A program made the position numbers and the translations under genes. From Lachnospiraceae bacterium UBA3850 (GTDB lineage: Bacteria; Bacillota; Clostridia; Lachnospirales; Lachnospiraceae), in assembly GCA_002392655.1 (NCBI GenBank), contig DGHK01000019.1:1-64000 (forward strand): a DNA stretch of 64,000 nt, read 5' to 3'. The notes under the pieces are model-generated. The model did no database searches and had not been told where the DNA came from. It worked only from the letters and a program-made list of their open reading frames with translations. Of this stretch, positions 1-9,089 are shown in pieces. The stretch's first letter is position 1. The number at the start of each line of letters is the position of its first letter.

Positions 1-2857
1 GCTCTCCGTTTCCTTCGTAAGGAGCTATTTCTTTTTTGTGCGGATTTTCAGGGTTATATTCATTAACAGGATTCTCTACTTTATCGAGCTTATATGCAGG
101 ATCATTTCCTATCTGAACTGTAGCTGTGTCGCCACCGTTTACAACCATTCCGGGTCCCTGCTTGCTGCTAAGTGCTCCCTCAAGAACCTTTACCTTAAGA
201 GTCACGTAACCGGAAGCGCCTGCAGTTACACCACTCATATTCCATGTTACTGTATGGTTTACCGCATCATATGAACCACCATTTGATGCACTTACAAACT
301 CCACGTTAGAATCAAGCACGTCTTCTATAACTACATCAGCATTCTCAGAACAATAGTTTGTATATGATATCTTATACTCTATCTCATCTCCGACATCCAC
401 GTTACAAAGAGTTCCGGTTCCCTGGTCGGGACTTATTTCCTCTTTTGTCGGAGGAATCACTTTATCATAAACATTATGTGCAAAGAATTCTACAAACTGA
501 CTGTATCTGTCAGTAGTACCGGCCTTATAATCTCCTAAAACTTCAGGATCACTGGAACTCAGTCCCGATGTCGACCTGTCACTCACGTGATTTTTATCCA
601 CGATGCCATCTAGTCTGTTTACATACTCAGTCTCAATATATGTATATCTGTATATCCATGTATTTCCATCTACATCAACTATCGTTTTTGGAATAGTATT
701 TATATTCTCTTCTACATTTACCATTCCGGGATAAACATTATAATCATTAACAACTGAAGATCCCGTTTCATCAATAGTTGTTTTTATTTTATGGTTATTA
801 TCTGTGTATTCAGTCAGATCAATGTCTTCCTCATGCTTATCGACATTCTTTCCCTTTACACTATCCGGATCAGGATTATGTGTATTCTGATTAACATTGA
901 ATTCTATATCCTTTATAGGAGTAGCAGGTTTTATAATGTTCCCTTTGGAATCGCGTACATCATCATGCACATTAATTGCAACAGGCAAAAGCTTCATTTC
1001 GATATCTGCAGATCCCTCTAGTCTGAAGTCCATACCTGAAGTTCCGTAAGTATGGATCTTACCCTTTCTCCAATTCTCTGTATCCGCAGGATTCATATAC
1101 AGTATAGGGCATGTATTCTCCGGATCAAAATATCCGAATTCTTTATAAAGAGTTACATCTGATACAACTGAAAGTGGATTTCCCTGAGAATCATAAAGCT
1201 GTACACCTTCCTCATCTTCCGGTGTACCCGGTGCTTTATATATAAATTTAAACTCAACATCCGGCTGAACTGCAGTAATTGAATATCTTATCTGATTATC
1301 AAGTCTGGCCTGATCGATCTCATTCGCACGTCCATCCCATGGCCATACCTTATCGGCAAGATCAGCAACTTTAAACACACCCTCGATTCGAACCTGGTTT
1401 GTATCCTTAGTTTTCTCTGAACTGTACTCATCATTCGAAGAATAACCTGTTACTAAAAATGCATTATCAACGTAATTCTTATTGTCCCCACTTCCGGTGA
1501 AGGCCTTTATTTCAGCACTTCTGAGTGTATCCTGGGTAACCGTAAGCGGTACCGTTACATCAATATTGGTAAACTCAGTAACATTTAATACCAGATTTTT
1601 ATCTTTATCATAATAACGTCCATAAGCAAGCGGAATACTCGCTTTAACTTTATCAGCAACAGAAATATCTATGTGATTAACCTGGTGATTATAATACATC
1701 TCCTGACCATATCCGATATCCGCCGGATTATCACTTTTTCTGTTATAGCAGTCCGGAATACTTGTGGCATCAGCAAGAAGAAATTTTACAGAACCACCAT
1801 CCGTGCTGTTTCCTATGATTTTAGTTCCACTTGCATCTACTGATAAAAACTTTCCGCTTTCTGTCTTAATATGGCCTTCTGAGTCTATTATCAGTGCACA
1901 ATGGTCAGTTGGTGAATCAAACTTTGTAGGATTACTTGTTCCTTCAATAGGTGTTTCAGTAGTGATACCACTATCAGCTTCCGGATCTATATAAGCATAA
2001 GCAAATGTAGTCGACAGCTTTGTAAAGCTATCAAAATCATATCCTTCTGCTACATTTCTCAGATAATTCTTACCATCGAGTTTTACATATGTCCACATCA
2101 AAAAATCATTTGCTGTGACATCGTTTCCGGATTTTGTTACTTCTCTCAGAGATCCATCATACTGTACTGTATAGTACTTTCCATTATACTCAGCAACTAA
2201 AGCAAATGTTTTTCCGTATTTGTTTACCGGATCAACTGCAGATGCATCAGCAACTATAGTAGCCGTAACAGAGAAGCTGTCCTGTTCATAAACAATTTCA
2301 GTTGCATCATTATTAACATCCACATCAGTTATTACTTCTGTTCCCTCTTCAGCAAAATGTACAATAGAAAGATCAGCACCATCAGAAACCTCCGGTGCAT
2401 CATCATATTCAATCTTTACCTCAACAGGGGACTCCGGCTCGATTTCTTCTCCATTTCGCAGAATTGATATATCAAAGAAACGAGCATATGAAATATCTTC
2501 CGTATCAGACATACCCAGTGCCTGAGCGGCTTCATTTAGATAGGAATTAAATTCAGAAGTATCTGATTCTATTTCCCTTGCAGAAAGTTCTAGCTCATCC
2601 TCAGGATAAGGAAGGCTTCCTTCCGGCGCTGCAATAGAAACAGTACAGCCACTTTCCTTTAGATAAACGCTTAGCATTTTACTTATTTCAACATACTCTG
2701 CATCAGCATCAGTTGCCGTCTGAACACCGGACTTCTCAATACTTGCTTCGTCGGCAAACACATAACCAAGTGCCTCCGTCTTAATGCATGTCAAAATAAG
2801 CATAACCACCAAAAAAACGGCGACAGCTTTTTGCCTCGCATTTCGATAATCTCTCAT
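1..2857 (-). CDS. Large surface adhesin with DUF11/pilin-like repeats, 5' part (partial)
   Basis: An open frame runs from an ATG at 2855-2857 to the window edge, giving about 952 residues without a stop; the C-terminus lies outside. The first ~35 residues form a signal peptide (basic start, hydrophobic stretch VAVFLVVMLILTC, likely cut after YVFA). A long Asp/Ser/Thr-rich extracellular region follows. Near the window edge it shows the phrases VGDEIEYKISYTN, DVLDSNVEFVSASNGG and TATVQIGNDPAYKLDKVENP, which are typical of DUF11 or isopeptide-type repeats in clostridial LPXTG adhesins. The RBS is GGGAGAGGACAAA just before the ATG. An LPXTG sorting signal is expected beyond the edge but cannot be seen. 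The exact ligand is unknown. It is divergent from the AraC-type gene, with about 190 bp between them. Confidence 0.8.
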   Translation of the reverse strand, partial: MRDYRNARQKAVAVFLVVMLILTCIKTEALGYVFADEASIEKSGVQTATDADAEYVEISKMLSVYLKESGCTVSIAAPEGSLPYPEDELELSAREIESDTSEFNSYLNEAAQALGMSDTEDISYARFFDISILRNGEEIEPESPVEVKIEYDDAPEVSDGADLSIVHFAEEGTEVITDVDVNNDATEIVYEQDSFSVTATIVADASAVDPVNKYGKTFALVAEYNGKYYTVQYDGSLREVTKSGNDVTANDFLMWTYVKLDGKNYLRNVAEGYDFDSFTKLSTTFAYAYIDPEADSGITTETPIEGTSNPTKFDSPTDHCALIIDSEGHIKTESGKFLSVDASGTKIIGNSTDGGSVKFLLADATSIPDCYNRKSDNPADIGYGQEMYYNHQVNHIDISVADKVKASIPLAYGRYYDKDKNLVLNVTEFTNIDVTVPLTVTQDTLRSAEIKAFTGSGDNKNYVDNAFLVTGYSSNDEYSSEKTKDTNQVRIEGVFKVADLADKVWPWDGRANEIDQARLDNQIRYSITAVQPDVEFKFIYKAPGTPEDEEGVQLYDSQGNPLSVVSDVTLYKEFGYFDPENTCPILYMNPADTENWRKGKIHTYGTSGMDFRLEGSADIEMKLLPVAINVHDDVRDSKGNIIKPATPIKDIEFNVNQNTHNPDPDSVKGKNVDKHEEDIDLTEYTDNNHKIKTTIDETGSSVVNDYNVYPGMVNVEENINTIPKTIVDVDGNTWIYRYTYIETEYVNRLDGIVDKNHVSDRSTSGLSSSDPEVLGDYKAGTTDRYSQFVEFFAHNVYDKVIPPTKEEISPDQGTGTLCNVDVGDEIEYKISYTNYCSENADVVIEDVLDSNVEFVSASNGGSYDAVNHTVTWNMSGVTAGASGYVTLKVKVLEGALSSKQGPGMVVNGGDTATVQIGNDPAYKLDKVENPVNEYNPENPHKKEIAPYEGNGE

Positions 2858-2981
2858 TTTGTCCTCTCCCTTTTATTAAATAGTGTATGAATAGTGTATA
2901 TCGGCCTTTTACCCGACAATACTATAATAATAAAAATAATTATATTTTTATATCATTTACAGCCAAAAAATATCAAAAAAA

Positions 2982-3011
2982 TTAACCAATCTACTCTGGC
3001 AGTGTTATAAT
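2982..3011 (+). promoter_or_regulatory. Putative promoter of the AraC-type gene
   Basis: TTAACC at 2982-2987, an 18-base spacer, then a perfect TATAAT at 3006-3011, about 37 bases before the ATG. It lies in the AT-rich region shared with the divergent adhesin gene. The -35 match is weak. Confidence 0.45.
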
Positions 3012-3047
3012 ATATGTAGATTTACTAAGAGTAGAAGGGATAGCTTT

Positions 3048-3824
3048 ATGGATTATTCAGATATTTTGTACGCAGATAATTCAGATATGCATCGCGACAT
3101 GAAAGAAGAAATATCCTTCTTTCATAACGTTTCTATTGGCAATATATCTGCCATCAAAGAGAATATCAATAACAGGCGATTCCGCGATGAAAACGGTGTA
3201 GGAAAGCTTTCAAAAGATCCCATTACTAATCTTAAATATCATATGGTTATCACAGCCGGAATTATAACTCGTATATGTATCGGAAATGGAATGGAGCCGG
3301 AAATGGCTTTCAGAATGAGCGATTATTATATTAGCCTTCTCGATAACGCAAAAACAGAGGACTATATTGAAAAAGTGCATGATGATATGGTCATGGATTT
3401 TACCACGCGTATGATGCTTATCACTCAAGGCAAAAATTACTCCCGTCCAATCAGCAGATGTCTCAGCTACATATATTCACACATCTATGAAAGGATAACA
3501 ATTAAGGCACTTGCTGATTTTTCAGGCGTCTCAGAGAGCTACCTTTCAAGACAGTTCCCTAAAGAAGTCGGGATTTCAATAAGTACATATATAAGGAACA
3601 GAAAAATAGAGCTTGCTCAGGCACTTTTGATCAACAGTGATATGAGCATTCTTGACATTTCCTTCCAGCTGTCTTTTTCCTCTCAAAGTCACTTTATTCA
3701 GGCCTTCAAACAGGTTCTAGGTACTACACCGAATAAATTCAGAGCAGAAAACAAAACATATGAATGGATAATAAACAAATCAAAAAACAACCCAGGTAAA
3801 TATTCTATATGCGAAGACAAATAA
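3048..3824 (+). CDS. AraC-family transcriptional regulator
   Basis: 258 residues. The C-terminal ~100 residues form two helix-turn-helix units of the AraC type: ITIKALADFSGVSESYLSRQF, then ILDISFQLSFSSQSHFIQAF, ending in the family signature GTTPNKFR. The N-terminal ~150 residues are helical and resemble the ligand or dimerization part found in many Lachnospiraceae AraC proteins; no cupin motif is obvious. Its target is not known. It sits between the divergent adhesin gene and the co-directional cellobiose phosphorylase gene (133 bp away), so either could be regulated. RBS GAAGGGA precedes the ATG. Confidence 0.88.
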   Translation: MDYSDILYADNSDMHRDMKEEISFFHNVSIGNISAIKENINNRRFRDENGVGKLSKDPITNLKYHMVITAGIITRICIGNGMEPEMAFRMSDYYISLLDNAKTEDYIEKVHDDMVMDFTTRMMLITQGKNYSRPISRCLSYIYSHIYERITIKALADFSGVSESYLSRQFPKEVGISISTYIRNRKIELAQALLINSDMSILDISFQLSFSSQSHFIQAFKQVLGTTPNKFRAENKTYEWIINKSKNNPGKYSICEDK

Positions 3825-3870
3825 CTCATCTATTATTTCGGTTTCATTTTTGTTGTGTTTTACCCCCATC

Positions 3871-3923
3871 TATAATATAATTACTATATCTGTGACGGTT
3901 ATTATATATCAACGTTACCGTCA
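3871..3923 (+). promoter_or_regulatory. Promoter -10 and inverted repeat upstream of cellobiose phosphorylase
   Basis: TATAAT lies at 3871-3876 with a T-rich -35 area. A 7-base inverted repeat, TGACGGT (3893-3899) and ACCGTCA (3917-3923), sits downstream of it and ahead of the RBS AAAGGGAAGG. Its position in the untranslated leader would suit an operator or a leader hairpin. The role is inferred only. Confidence 0.4.
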
Positions 3924-3956
3924 AAGCTAAAAACTACGAAAGGGAAGGTACAACTT

Positions 3957-6407
3957 ATGAAATTCGGTTACTTCGATGACGAAAAACGCGAGTACGTCAT
4001 CACATCCCCGAGAACTCCTTATCCATGGATCAACTATCTTGGAACAGAAGGATTCTTTTCACTTATCTCAAACACAGCAGGAGGTTATCACTTCTATAAA
4101 GATGCTCGTCTGAGACGAATCACACGTTATCGTTATAACAACATCCCTGTGGATATGGGTGGACGTTATTTCTATATCAACGACGATGATACGGTTTGGA
4201 ATCCGGGCTGGTCACCAGTTAAGACAGAACTTGACTTCTATCAATGTCGTCATGGTATGGGATACACTGTAATCACAGGTAAGAAGAAGGAACTCAAGGC
4301 TGAGGTTACATTCTTTGTTCCTCAGGGCGAAAATGCAGAAATCCAGAAGGTTGTTCTTAAGAATGAAGGAACATCTCCAAAGAGCTTCACACTTTTCTCA
4401 TTCCTTGAGTGGTGTCTGTGGAACGCTGAGGATGACTCAACAAACTTCCAGAGAAACTTCAATACAGGTGAGGTAGAGGTTGAAGGATCAACACTCTTCC
4501 ATAAGACAGAGTACAAAGAGCGTCGTGATCACTTCGCATTCTATACAGTAAATGCAGATATCGACGGATATGATTGCGATAAAGAAAGCTTCATGGGACT
4601 TTACAACGGTTTCGACAGACCGGATGCTGTTTTTGCAAATGCATCAAACAACTCAAAGGCTGACGGCTGGGGTCCTATCGCATCTCACTCTCTCAAGCTT
4701 ACACTTGCACCTGGCGAAGAGAAGACTCTTATCTTTATGCTTGGTTATGTAGAAAACGGTAAGAACAAGTGGAATGCCGACGGATCAATGAATAAGTCTA
4801 AGGCTTATGAAATGATTGCTAAATACGACACTGCAGAGAAGGTTGACGCTGCACTTGCTGAGGTTAACAAGATGTGGGATGAGCTTCTCTCCAAATATAC
4901 AGTTAAGACTCCTGATGAGAAGGTTGACCGTATGGTTAACATCTGGAATCAGTATCAGTGTATGGTTACATTTAACATGTCAAGAAGTGCTTCCTACTTC
5001 GAGTCAGGTATCGGACGTGGAATGGGATTCCGTGATTCAAACCAGGATCTTCTCGGATTCGTTCATCAGATTCCTGATAGAGCTCGTGAAAGAATTCTTG
5101 ATCTTGCTGCTACACAGTTTGAGGATGGTGGTTGCTTCCACCAGTATCAGCCACTTACAAAGAAGGGAAATGATACTCTCGGCGGTAACTTCTCAGATGA
5201 TCCTATGTGGATGATCATGTCTACAGCAGCATATATCAAGGAGACTGGTGATTACTCAATCCTTGACGAGATGGTTCCTTATCGTAATGATGAGTCACTT
5301 GCTCAGCCAATGATGCATCACCTGAAGCAGTCCTTCTATAAGGTAACAAAGGAGGTTGGTCCTCACGGACTTCCACTTTCAATGAGAGCTGACTGGAACG
5401 ACTGTCTGAACCTTTCATGCTGGTCAGATACACCTGGAGAAAGCTTCCAGACATATACATCACCTAAGTATGGTGACAAGGGATTCTCAGATGTAGCAGA
5501 ATCAATCTTCGTTGCTACACTCTTCACTTATACAGGCCCTGAGTATGTAGCACTTTGCAAGTACAAGGGTGACGAGGAAGAGGCTGCTAAGGCTCAGGCT
5601 GAGATAGACAAGATGAAGGATGTTATCAAGCAGTTCGGTTGGGACGGTGACTGGTTCATCAGAGCATATGATGATCTCGGACGTAAGGTTGGTTCCAAGG
5701 AATGTGAAGAAGGAAAGATCTTCATCGAGCCACAGGGCTTCGGTATTATGTCTGACATCGGTAAAGAAGAAGGCTGGGATAAGAAGGTTATCGACGCTGT
5801 CGAAGAAAGACTTGGATGCAAGTACGGTCTTGTACTTAACAATCCGGCATTTACAAAGTACTATATCGAGTATGGTGAGATCTCAACATACCCTGCAGGA
5901 TATAAAGAGAATGCCGGTGTATTCTGTCATAACAACGCATGGATGATCTGTGCAGCTGCTTATGCAGGACAGGGAAACAAAGCATTTGACTGGTACTCAC
6001 GTATCGCACCTGCTTTCCTTGAGGATATATCAGATCTTCACAGAACAGAGCCATATGTATATGCGCAGATGGTTGCAGGTAAGGATGCAGGACGTATGGG
6101 TGAGGCTAAGAACTCATGGCTGACAGGTACAGCTGCTTGGAACTTCGTAGCAATCAGCCAGTACATCCTTGGTATCTCACCTGATTGGGAAGGACTTAAG
6201 GTTGATCCTTCAATCCCATCAGCATGGGACGGCTTCACAGCTACTCGTCAGTTCCGTGGCGACACATATGAAATCGAGGTTAAAAATCCTAACCACGTTG
6301 AAAAGGGTGTCGTATCACTCACAGTTGACGGCAAGGCAGTAGAAGGAAATGTAATTCCTGTTGCCGGTGATGGTGCTACTCATAAGGTTGAGGTTGTGCT
6401 TGGATAA
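3957..6407 (+). CDS. Cellobiose phosphorylase (GH94)
   Basis: 816 residues, normal for GH94 cellobiose phosphorylase, which splits cellobiose with phosphate into glucose-1-phosphate and glucose in the cytoplasm and so saves ATP. The N-terminal beta-sandwich contains [20 protein letters not shown] and [20 protein letters not shown]; the catalytic (alpha/alpha)6 barrel contains [20 protein letters not shown] and the family motif DWND at residues 479-482, which carries the general acid region. No signal peptide is present. The codon usage is visibly biased (many AAG, CTT, GGA and TAC codons), suggesting high expression. The gene has its own promoter region and a strong terminator, so it is probably monocistronic. 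GH94 includes cellodextrin phosphorylase, but length and motifs favour cellobiose. Confidence 0.93.
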   Translation: MKFGYFDDEKREYVITSPRTPYPWINYLGTEGFFSLISNTAGGYHFYKDARLRRITRYRYNNIPVDMGGRYFYINDDDTVWNPGWSPVKTELDFYQCRHGMGYTVITGKKKELKAEVTFFVPQGENAEIQKVVLKNEGTSPKSFTLFSFLEWCLWNAEDDSTNFQRNFNTGEVEVEGSTLFHKTEYKERRDHFAFYTVNADIDGYDCDKESFMGLYNGFDRPDAVFANASNNSKADGWGPIASHSLKLTLAPGEEKTLIFMLGYVENGKNKWNADGSMNKSKAYEMIAKYDTAEKVDAALAEVNKMWDELLSKYTVKTPDEKVDRMVNIWNQYQCMVTFNMSRSASYFESGIGRGMGFRDSNQDLLGFVHQIPDRARERILDLAATQFEDGGCFHQYQPLTKKGNDTLGGNFSDDPMWMIMSTAAYIKETGDYSILDEMVPYRNDESLAQPMMHHLKQSFYKVTKEVGPHGLPLSMRADWNDCLNLSCWSDTPGESFQTYTSPKYGDKGFSDVAESIFVATLFTYTGPEYVALCKYKGDEEEAAKAQAEIDKMKDVIKQFGWDGDWFIRAYDDLGRKVGSKECEEGKIFIEPQGFGIMSDIGKEEGWDKKVIDAVEERLGCKYGLVLNNPAFTKYYIEYGEISTYPAGYKENAGVFCHNNAWMICAAAYAGQGNKAFDWYSRIAPAFLEDISDLHRTEPYVYAQMVAGKDAGRMGEAKNSWLTGTAAWNFVAISQYILGISPDWEGLKVDPSIPSAWDGFTATRQFRGDTYEIEVKNPNHVEKGVVSLTVDGKAVEGNVIPVAGDGATHKVEVVLG

Positions 6408-6430
6408 GACATAAATTCAATAATAATAGC

Positions 6431-6466
6431 AAGTGTGGAGAATCAATTCTCCACACTTGTTTTTTA
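6431..6466 (+). terminator. Rho-independent terminator of the phosphorylase gene
   Basis: AAGTGTGGAGAA / TTCTCCACACTT hairpin followed by GTTTTTTATT, 23 bases after the stop codon. Confidence 0.9.
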
Positions 6467-6511
6467 TTGTTCTTCAACAATAATATTTGACCTTATTTGT
6501 CTTTTAAAAAT

Positions 6512-6547
6512 AAAAACAAGGAGATGGGTTTCCATCTCCTTGTTTTT
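6512..6547 (-). terminator. Terminator hairpin, usable from both strands
   Basis: AAAAACAAGGAGATGG and its reverse complement flank a short loop. T-runs flank it in both directions. It closes the minus-strand transcript of the tailed membrane protein at 6571-7128. Confidence 0.85.
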
Positions 6548-6570
6548 ATATATCATATTCACTTATCAGA

Positions 6571-7128
6571 TTAGAACTGATTAGGGTTCTGATACTGATT
6601 TGGATCCTGATACTGATTTGGATCTGCATAAGCATTTGGATTAGCATACTGATTATAGTTGTTATATCCGCCTGCTGCAACGCTGTCGTCCTTACCTATG
6701 AAGCAGATAACAGCTCCGGCAAAGAAGAGAATCACTGAAATCAGCATAAATATCCAACCGATACCATTTGAAAACTTAACTGAATCGCCAAGATCTATTC
6801 CATATAATGAGAAATCTCCAAGCTCTTTCTCAAGAAGCTTCTGACCATTATTAACAATAAGAATAATGATCATGAACACTCCTGAAAGTGCTCCGAGAGC
6901 TCCTGCTGGAATGCTCTTCTTGATAAATGCCATAACTACTGCAACTATTGCAGCAACAAGCATAATCCAGTAAAGTGGTGGTGCTCCTGCTTTAAGCATA
7001 CTTCCGATTGACTCAGACTCAGATACTCCGAAGAGTTCAACCTTAACTGAACCATAAGGAAGGAAAAGGCCAATAAGCGCAAATCCAGTAGCTACAGCAA
7101 GGAGAATGGCTCCCAAACTCTTTTTCAT
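6571..7128 (-). CDS. Four-helix membrane protein with Asn/Gln/Tyr-rich tail repeats
   Basis: 185 residues. There are four hydrophobic segments (about residues 6-24, 50-70, 75-95 and 120-145), with a short extracytoplasmic loop after the first. The last ~35 residues form a low-complexity tail built on NPNAYADPNQYQDPNQYQ-type units. I do not recognise a function. The next gene upstream (7213-7773) encodes a protein with the same architecture and a related tail, so the two are probably tandem paralogues. RBS AGGAGG precedes the ATG and a terminator lies 24 bases past the stop. The tail could be an interaction or phase-separating segment; this is inference. Confidence 0.75.
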   Translation of the reverse strand: MKKSLGAILLAVATGFALIGLFLPYGSVKVELFGVSESESIGSMLKAGAPPLYWIMLVAAIVAVVMAFIKKSIPAGALGALSGVFMIIILIVNNGQKLLEKELGDFSLYGIDLGDSVKFSNGIGWIFMLISVILFFAGAVICFIGKDDSVAAGGYNNYNQYANPNAYADPNQYQDPNQYQNPNQF

Positions 7129-7212
7129 ACTATACCTCCTTAATAATACATGTTTTTAAAAACCATACCGTACCAGTTTAACATATATCATCGGTATAAG
7201 CAACGACTTTCT

Positions 7213-7773
7213 TTACTGATTCTGATTAGGGTCCTGATACTGTGCCGGATCCTGATACTGTCCAGGATTCTGATACTGTGCAGGGTCCTGATACTGTCCA
7301 GGATTCTGGTACTGTCCAGGATTCTGAGCCTGATTCTGTCCCTGGAACTGATTAATTCCCTGGCTTATATTTCCTACCATTCCCTGAAGCTGTGACTTAA
7401 CATCACCTGCGCCCTCAGCAAGTACGAGGAATACTACTGCACCTGCGATTGTAACAAACAGGGCAAAGAGCATACAGAACCATCCGATTCCCTTACCTAT
7501 ATAGTCATCATATCCTGAACCAACGCTGTTAAATATCATAGCAAGAAGAATGAATAAACCGGTCACACCACTCAGTACACTTGCCGGTACTCTCTTGTTC
7601 AGAACAGCAAGTACGATAGTTCCTATAGATGTAAGCAATATCAGCCAACCCCAGATTGAACTCATCATACTTATTGAAACAAACCATACTGTATAGTAAG
7701 GAAGAATCGAGCCAAGTATACCCAGCGCTCCACCTACTATAACAAGTATCTTACCTAGTTTAGTTTTTGACAT
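7213..7773 (-). CDS. Four-helix membrane protein with Gln/Pro/Tyr-rich tail repeats (paralogue)
   Basis: 186 residues. It has the same layout as its neighbour: first helix (KILVIVGGALGILGSILPYY), three more hydrophobic segments, then from about residue 130 a polar tail with repeating units of the form QNPGQYQDPAQY. The tail repeats are also visible as DNA repeats (TCCTGATACTG-type units at about 7215-7325). It has its own RBS and ATG and may be co-transcribed with 6571-7128. The function is unknown. The hydrophobic core loosely resembles other small Firmicutes integral membrane proteins of unknown function. Confidence 0.75.
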   Translation of the reverse strand: MSKTKLGKILVIVGGALGILGSILPYYTVWFVSISMMSSIWGWLILLTSIGTIVLAVLNKRVPASVLSGVTGLFILLAMIFNSVGSGYDDYIGKGIGWFCMLFALFVTIAGAVVFLVLAEGAGDVKSQLQGMVGNISQGINQFQGQNQAQNPGQYQNPGQYQDPAQYQNPGQYQDPAQYQDPNQNQ

Positions 7774-7918
7774 AATACACCTCCCAATAAATACTTAATA
7801 GTCATAAACCATCCACTACATATCGTATCATATACATCGTTTTGTTACAACAACTATGTGTTTTTTATCAAAAAAAAATAAATAAATCAAAATAAATAAT
7901 TAAAAAACATAAAAACCG

Positions 7919-8680
7919 TCATGACAGATAGTATTCCGTTACAAGCTTGGTCTGATTCTCCTCATCGCAGAGTCTGACAACTACCTTTTCCTCATCCCTG
8001 AAGATATACGGATATATAACATCTCCCAGCTTTGACTGCTTTTTTATCTCCGCTCTCAGCACCTTCACATCTATCTCGTCAGGTATCACTGACTTTGCAA
8101 GTGATACGTACTGAACATTGTTAACATGATGGTTAGTATCAATATTATCAGCGTAAACCGTAATAGGCGGCAGCTCCGTCATCTCTTCGGGAATCCTTAT
8201 CTTACCCTTATAAACTTTTATCTCCGATGCTCCGCCATCTTCTGCTTCTATACCAAACTCACTAAACCTCTCTGTTATAGGTTCAGCCATACCATAAACC
8301 TCCAGCTCTTTCTCAGGGACATTCTTTTCAAAGCTTCCCTTTTTTACATTTACATATGCCCAGTCGGAAAGTGCCCATACAAGTACATTTCCTTCCATAT
8401 CCTGTATCAGAAAACTTCTTTTCCCGAAAGCATACTTAAAACCACAGGCCCATGTCGTCACTCTTATCTCTTCGCCATATTCAGGTTTTCTAATCATATG
8501 GACCTGCCATCCGGTTAGCATCCAGGCAGTCCCATGCTGAGAAAGCCACTCCAGTCCTACACCGCCATCCTCAGCTTCAAATGTACAACAGTCTTGAAAA
8601 TAATTGATGATGGATACTATTCCAGCTTTTCTATCCTGTGCTATCTCACTATATCTCACTCTGGTGTTAAATGAATACAT
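7919..8680 (-). CDS. Acyl-ACP thioesterase (FatA/FatB type, PF01643-like)
   Basis: 253 residues with the double hotdog architecture of bacterial acyl-ACP thioesterases, which release free fatty acids from acyl carrier protein. The N-terminal hotdog shows RVRYSEIAQDRKAGIVSIIN and GTAWMLTGWQVHM; the C-terminal hotdog shows the catalytic-region motif NIDTNHHVNNVQYVSLA, matching the conserved NxDxNxHVNN pattern. No signal peptide, so it is cytoplasmic. It lies downstream of an acyl carrier protein gene on the same strand (78 bp gap), an obvious partner. RBS AAGGAGAAA lies before the ATG. Confidence 0.9.
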   Translation of the reverse strand: MYSFNTRVRYSEIAQDRKAGIVSIINYFQDCCTFEAEDGGVGLEWLSQHGTAWMLTGWQVHMIRKPEYGEEIRVTTWACGFKYAFGKRSFLIQDMEGNVLVWALSDWAYVNVKKGSFEKNVPEKELEVYGMAEPITERFSEFGIEAEDGGASEIKVYKGKIRIPEEMTELPPITVYADNIDTNHHVNNVQYVSLAKSVIPDEIDVKVLRAEIKKQSKLGDVIYPYIFRDEEKVVVRLCDEENQTKLVTEYYLS

Positions 8681-8705
8681 ATTTTCTCCTTAACGAAATA
8701 AACAG

Positions 8706-8740
8706 AAGGCAACCGACGAATATGCCGTTTGCCTTCCAGC
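8706..8740 (-). terminator. Possible weak terminator between acp and thioesterase
   Basis: GAAGGCAA and TTGCCTTC arms around a ~17-base interior, with a modest T-rich stretch on the minus-strand side. It may attenuate rather than end transcription into the thioesterase gene. Confidence 0.45.
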
Positions 8741-8758
8741 TTATATCATAATTATTCT

Positions 8759-8995
8759 TTATTCTTCTACTCCGAGTTCCTTCAGAACCTTTACAAGATC
8801 ATCGATAGTCTCTATCTCAAGCTGTCTCTCAGAAGGCACTTCTATATTGAACTCATCCTCGAGTGCTGTGACCAGATCATAAAGATCCAGAGAATCCACT
8901 GCCAGATCCTCCTTGAATGAAGTCTCGAGTGTTATATCCTGTGGTTGTATTGACAGATGATCCATCATAAGTTCAACTATTTTATCAAAAATCAT
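8759..8995 (-). CDS. acpP: Acyl carrier protein
   Basis: 78 residues, acidic and helical, with the phosphopantetheine attachment motif DSLDLYDL (Ser in DSL) preceded by FKEDLAV. This is standard acyl carrier protein size. It carries growing acyl chains on a 4'-phosphopantetheine arm in the cytoplasm. It is not next to fab genes but next to an acyl-ACP thioesterase, so it may be a second ACP dedicated to fatty-acid release; it is fairly divergent in sequence from housekeeping AcpP, which supports this weakly. RBS AAAGGAG precedes the ATG, and a good promoter (9050-9078) lies just upstream. Confidence 0.93.
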   Translation of the reverse strand: MIFDKIVELMMDHLSIQPQDITLETSFKEDLAVDSLDLYDLVTALEDEFNIEVPSERQLEIETIDDLVKVLKELGVEE

Positions 8996-9049
8996 ATAGC
9001 TTGCACTCCTTTTTCAACATAGTGTCATAAAACATATATACTATATCCA

Positions 9050-9078
9050 AAAATACAATAACATATAACCATTGTCAA
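9050..9078 (-). promoter_or_regulatory. Promoter of the acp gene
   Basis: On the minus strand: a perfect TTGACA (9073-9078), 17-base spacer, TATTTT (9050-9055). It drives the acp-thioesterase pair. A loose ATAGTGT / ACACTAT inverted repeat brackets the region. Confidence 0.6.
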
Positions 9079-9089
9079 TACACTATTAT

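Noticed and set aside
5594..6238. Several long antisense frames inside cellobiose phosphorylase
   Set aside because: They are shadows of a strongly biased codon pattern and lack RBS and homology.
7215..7340. Tandem DNA repeats as a possible CRISPR array
   Set aside because: The repeats are in frame inside a coding tail, have no unique spacers and no cas genes are near.
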